Source: an uncultured Roseovarius sp. (GTDB taxonomy: Bacteria > Pseudomonadota > Alphaproteobacteria > Rhodobacterales > Rhodobacteraceae). From it: 43,295 nucleotides of DNA. The DNA lies in contig NZ_CAMYMD010000030.1 of assembly GCF_947259555.1 (NCBI RefSeq), positions 1-43,295 on the forward strand, read 5' to 3'. Below are positions 41,443 to 43,295 of the stretch, piece after piece. The notes beneath the pieces were generated by a model that saw only the letters and a list, made by a program, of their open reading frames with translations, made no database searches and was not told the DNA's origin. Both the position numbers and the translations under genes were made by a program. How positions within the stretch are numbered: position 1 is the first letter of the stretch; the number at the start of each line of letters is the position of its first letter.

Positions 41443-42735
41443 TCAGCCGCCCAACAAGGCATCGAGGGTGAGCGCCATGACCTGCGCTGATTGTAACATG
41501 TCGCCAACGCCCACGTATTCATCCGGTTTATGCGCCAGATCGAGAATGCCGGGGCCATAGGCGATGCAGTTTTTCAGCCGGCCGATCCGGTCGATATGTT
41601 TCTGGTCATAAGTGCCGGGGCTGACCACGTAATCGGCCTCGTGGCCAAAGACCTCGGCCACCGCCTGCGCAACGGCCCCGACCACCGGCGCGTCGCGCTC
41701 GGTCATGGTGGGCAGGACGCGGTGCAATTCGCGGATCGTATAGTCGAATCCGGGCCGCCCGTCGCGCACCGCCTCGAGCACGCTGCGCACCTCGTTCTCG
41801 ACCGCGCCGATATCCTCTTCGATCAGGAACCGCCGGTCGATCACCATGCGGCAGCGGTCCGGCACGCAAGGCGAGGGCAGGCCGGTATAATCGGCGTCCT
41901 GCTCCGGCTCGCCGCCATGGATGGAGTTGATGTTGAGCGTCGATTGCCGCGCGCCCTCGGGGACCACCGGCATCTCGGTGCGCCGGGCCGCGAGCGCGGG
42001 GAAGAGCCGGGTCTCCATCGCCTCGATCACCGCGCCCATGTGGCGGATCGCGCAATCGCCCAGGAACGGCATCGAGCCATGGGCGATCTCGCCATGGGTC
42101 TCGATCTCGGCCCACCAGACGCCGCGATGGCCCAGACAGATGCGGTCCTTGCCCAGGGGTTCGGGGATGATGACGTGACTGACACGGTCGGGGCTGAAAT
42201 ATCCCTTCTCCGCCAGATAGGCCACGCCACCGAAACCGCCCGATTCCTCATCCGCCGTGCCGCTGATCTCGATGGCTCCGGCATAGTCGGGACAGATGGC
42301 GATGAACGCCTCCACCGCGACAATGCTCGCCGCCAGCCCGCCCTTCATGTCGCAGGAGCCGCGCCCGTAGATGCGGCCCTCACGCAATTCACCGCCGAAG
42401 GGCTCTACGGTCCAGCCATGGCCCACTTCGACCACGTCGATATGGCTGTTGAAATGCACGCAAGCGCCGGGGCGCGTGCCCTCGCGCCGGGCGACGATGT
42501 TCCAGCGCGGATGCCGGTCGCTGTCACCGGGTGCGCCATGGGCGCGGATCATTTCGGTTGCGAACCCCGCCTTTGTCAGCCGCCGGTCGAGATAGTCGCA
42601 GATGTCGCGATAGTTCTCGCCCGGCGGGTTCAGCGTCGGGATGCGGATCAGGTCTTGCGTCAGCGCCACCAGATCCGCCTCGCGCGCCGCGATCTCGTTT
42701 GTCAGCCGGTGCCTTAGGGTCATCCCATCGTCCAT
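41443..42735 (-). CDS. M20 family metallopeptidase, ArgE/DapE type
   Basis: This 430-residue cytosolic protein is an M20 dizinc amidohydrolase. Metal-site motifs are HFNSHIDVV, GRGSCDMKGG, ADEESGG (the catalytic glutamate), IPEPLG, and a late histidine in YDQKHIDRIG; a dimerisation lid domain lies between about residues 190 and 320 (HGEIAHGSMPFLGD). Such enzymes deacylate acetylornithine, succinyldiaminopimelate or other N-acyl amino acids; which one is not clear. Two starts (ATG at 42733-42735 and 42721-42723) are possible; the second has GGACGATGGG upstream. It is downstream of the nitronate monooxygenase gene, with motif copy 3 in the gap. Confidence 0.9.
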   Translation of the reverse strand: MDDGMTLRHRLTNEIAAREADLVALTQDLIRIPTLNPPGENYRDICDYLDRRLTKAGFATEMIRAHGAPGDSDRHPRWNIVARREGTRPGACVHFNSHIDVVEVGHGWTVEPFGGELREGRIYGRGSCDMKGGLAASIVAVEAFIAICPDYAGAIEISGTADEESGGFGGVAYLAEKGYFSPDRVSHVIIPEPLGKDRICLGHRGVWWAEIETHGEIAHGSMPFLGDCAIRHMGAVIEAMETRLFPALAARRTEMPVVPEGARQSTLNINSIHGGEPEQDADYTGLPSPCVPDRCRMVIDRRFLIEEDIGAVENEVRSVLEAVRDGRPGFDYTIRELHRVLPTMTERDAPVVGAVAQAVAEVFGHEADYVVSPGTYDQKHIDRIGRLKNCIAYGPGILDLAHKPDEYVGVGDMLQSAQVMALTLDALLGG

Positions 42736-42780
42736 TCAGCTAAGATTGCACCGCCATGCACGATTGACATGACAGGCGGA

Positions 42781-42807
42781 TTCTTCTTGGCAAAAATACC
42801 CAACTCC
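42781..42807 (-). repeat. Intergenic motif, copy 3 (GGGTATTTTTGCC)
   Basis: The core is at 42789-42801 on the minus strand, followed by AAGAAGAA. It begins about 10 bases after the stop of the nitronate monooxygenase gene (42815-42817), as with copies 1 and 2, and lies 46 bases before the M20 start. Confidence 0.7.
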
Positions 42808-42814
42808 CGCGCCC

Positions 42815-43295
42815 TCAATCCAGCCCCGGCGCGCGGAGCAACAGCGCCTCGGCCTGCCGCACCATGCTCTCGATGATCTCGGACACGGGCGGGCGGTCGT
42901 GGATCAGCCCTGTCGCCTCGCCGACGAATGTATTGGCGCGCGCGGGGTCGCCCTCGGTCCAGCCCGCCGCCCAGTCAGCCTGTGCGGCCGGGTCGGCGCG
43001 CAATCCATCCGGATCCTCGTGCCAGCGGTCCGTGATCGGATTGCGTAGCACCCGCGCGGTGTAGCGGCCGGGCCAGCGCAGGCCCCGCGCGGCATCCATC
43101 ACGGTGGAGCGGATGGTCTGATCCCCGGTGGCGGCAATCGCGGCCTCGGTCATCGCCTCGCTCACCTGCGCCTCGTCCGAGGCCCAGAGGCGCGAGCCGA
43201 TCAGCACGCCATCGGCGCCCAGCATGAGGGCCGCCGCCAGCCCGCGGCCATCGGCGATGCCGCCCGCCGCCAGGAGCAGCACCTCGGGCGCGTGG
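42815..43295 (-). CDS. Nitronate monooxygenase family protein, 3' part
   Basis: Only the C-terminal part of about 160 residues lies inside the window; the reading frame is open through the edge at 43295. The visible part begins HAPEVLLLAAGGIADGRGLAAALMLGADGVLIGSRLWAS, seen in pieces LLLAAGGIADGRGLAAAL and GADGVLIGSRLWAS, which is the FMN-phosphate-binding end of a TIM barrel of the NMO (2-nitropropane dioxygenase) family. Enzymes of this family oxidise nitronates with FMN; several members are mis-assigned, so the substrate is open. The stop TGA is at 42815-42817. Confidence 0.85.
   Translation of the reverse strand, partial: HAPEVLLLAAGGIADGRGLAAALMLGADGVLIGSRLWASDEAQVSEAMTEAAIAATGDQTIRSTVMDAARGLRWPGRYTARVLRNPITDRWHEDPDGLRADPAAQADWAAGWTEGDPARANTFVGEATGLIHDRPPVSEIIESMVRQAEALLLRAPGLD

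Noticed and set aside
1..43295. CRISPR arrays, tRNA, rRNA, intact insertion sequences, prophage genes
   Set aside because: None was seen: no spaced direct repeats, no cloverleaf or rRNA landmarks, and no transposase or phage protein signatures.

Overview
The window is a 43.3 kb piece of a high-GC (mostly about 65%) alphaproteobacterial chromosome, almost certainly Rhodobacteraceae (roseobacter/Rhodobacter group). The signs are the HisS-HisZ-HisG operon with a short-form HisG, a psd-pssA-pmtA phospholipid cluster, DUF1244 and DUF952 proteins, a GcvT-type FAD dehydrogenase for methylated glycines, and -35/-10 pairs such as TTGATT-17-TATACG. No rRNA, tRNA, CRISPR array, prophage or intact insertion sequence was recognised.

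Layout: 1-3.8 kb, rpsA and cmk on the minus strand with two small exported-protein genes between them. 3.9-5.5 kb, DUF952-pyrD and a broken arsC-like gene, overlapping on the plus strand. 5.6-9.9 kb, minus-strand metabolic genes (N-formylglutamate amidohydrolase, DUF1244, GST, L-serine dehydratase, EamA transporter). 10.0-12.5 kb, pyk behind a LacI-type palindrome, a small membrane protein, then rpmI-rplT with a clear promoter and terminator. 12.5-17.2 kb, a methyltransferase and AsmA on minus and rimO on plus. 17.2-19.5 kb, the most accessory-looking part: an AT-rich two-gene membrane operon including a 30-residue ORF, a DUF393 gene whose ribosome-binding site is locked in a 12-bp hairpin, an FNR-like box, and an outer-membrane beta-barrel gene. 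19.5-26.7 kb, hisG-hisZ-hisS, slyX, a palindromic repeat and dnaE. 27.0-31.7 kb, a complete BMP-type nucleoside ABC importer. 32.0-34.0 kb, psd-pssA-pmtA, which together convert CDP-diacylglycerol and serine to PS, PE and PC. 34.1-37.0 kb, aldo/keto reductase, DUF938, AhpD-like and GH25 proteins. 37.0-39.5 kb, the dimethylglycine/sarcosine dehydrogenase-like protein. 39.7-41.4 kb, panB-panC. 41.4-43.3 kb, an M20 peptidase and the 3' part of a nitronate monooxygenase gene cut by the window edge.

Most of the window is ordinary core metabolism. The items that ordinary annotation would miss are: (1) the short intergenic motif GAGTATTTTTGCC, in five copies of which three follow a stop codon by a few bases inside gene runs; (2) the Shine-Dalgarno-sequestering hairpin at 18092-18124; (3) the AT-rich operon at 17229-17944; (4) the FNR-like box at 18549-18564 with a suitably spaced -10; and (5) the internal deletion and frameshift in the arsC-like gene after pyrD. 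All coordinates and starts were set by reading the sequence; no database search was possible, so family names rest on recognised motifs and gene order.
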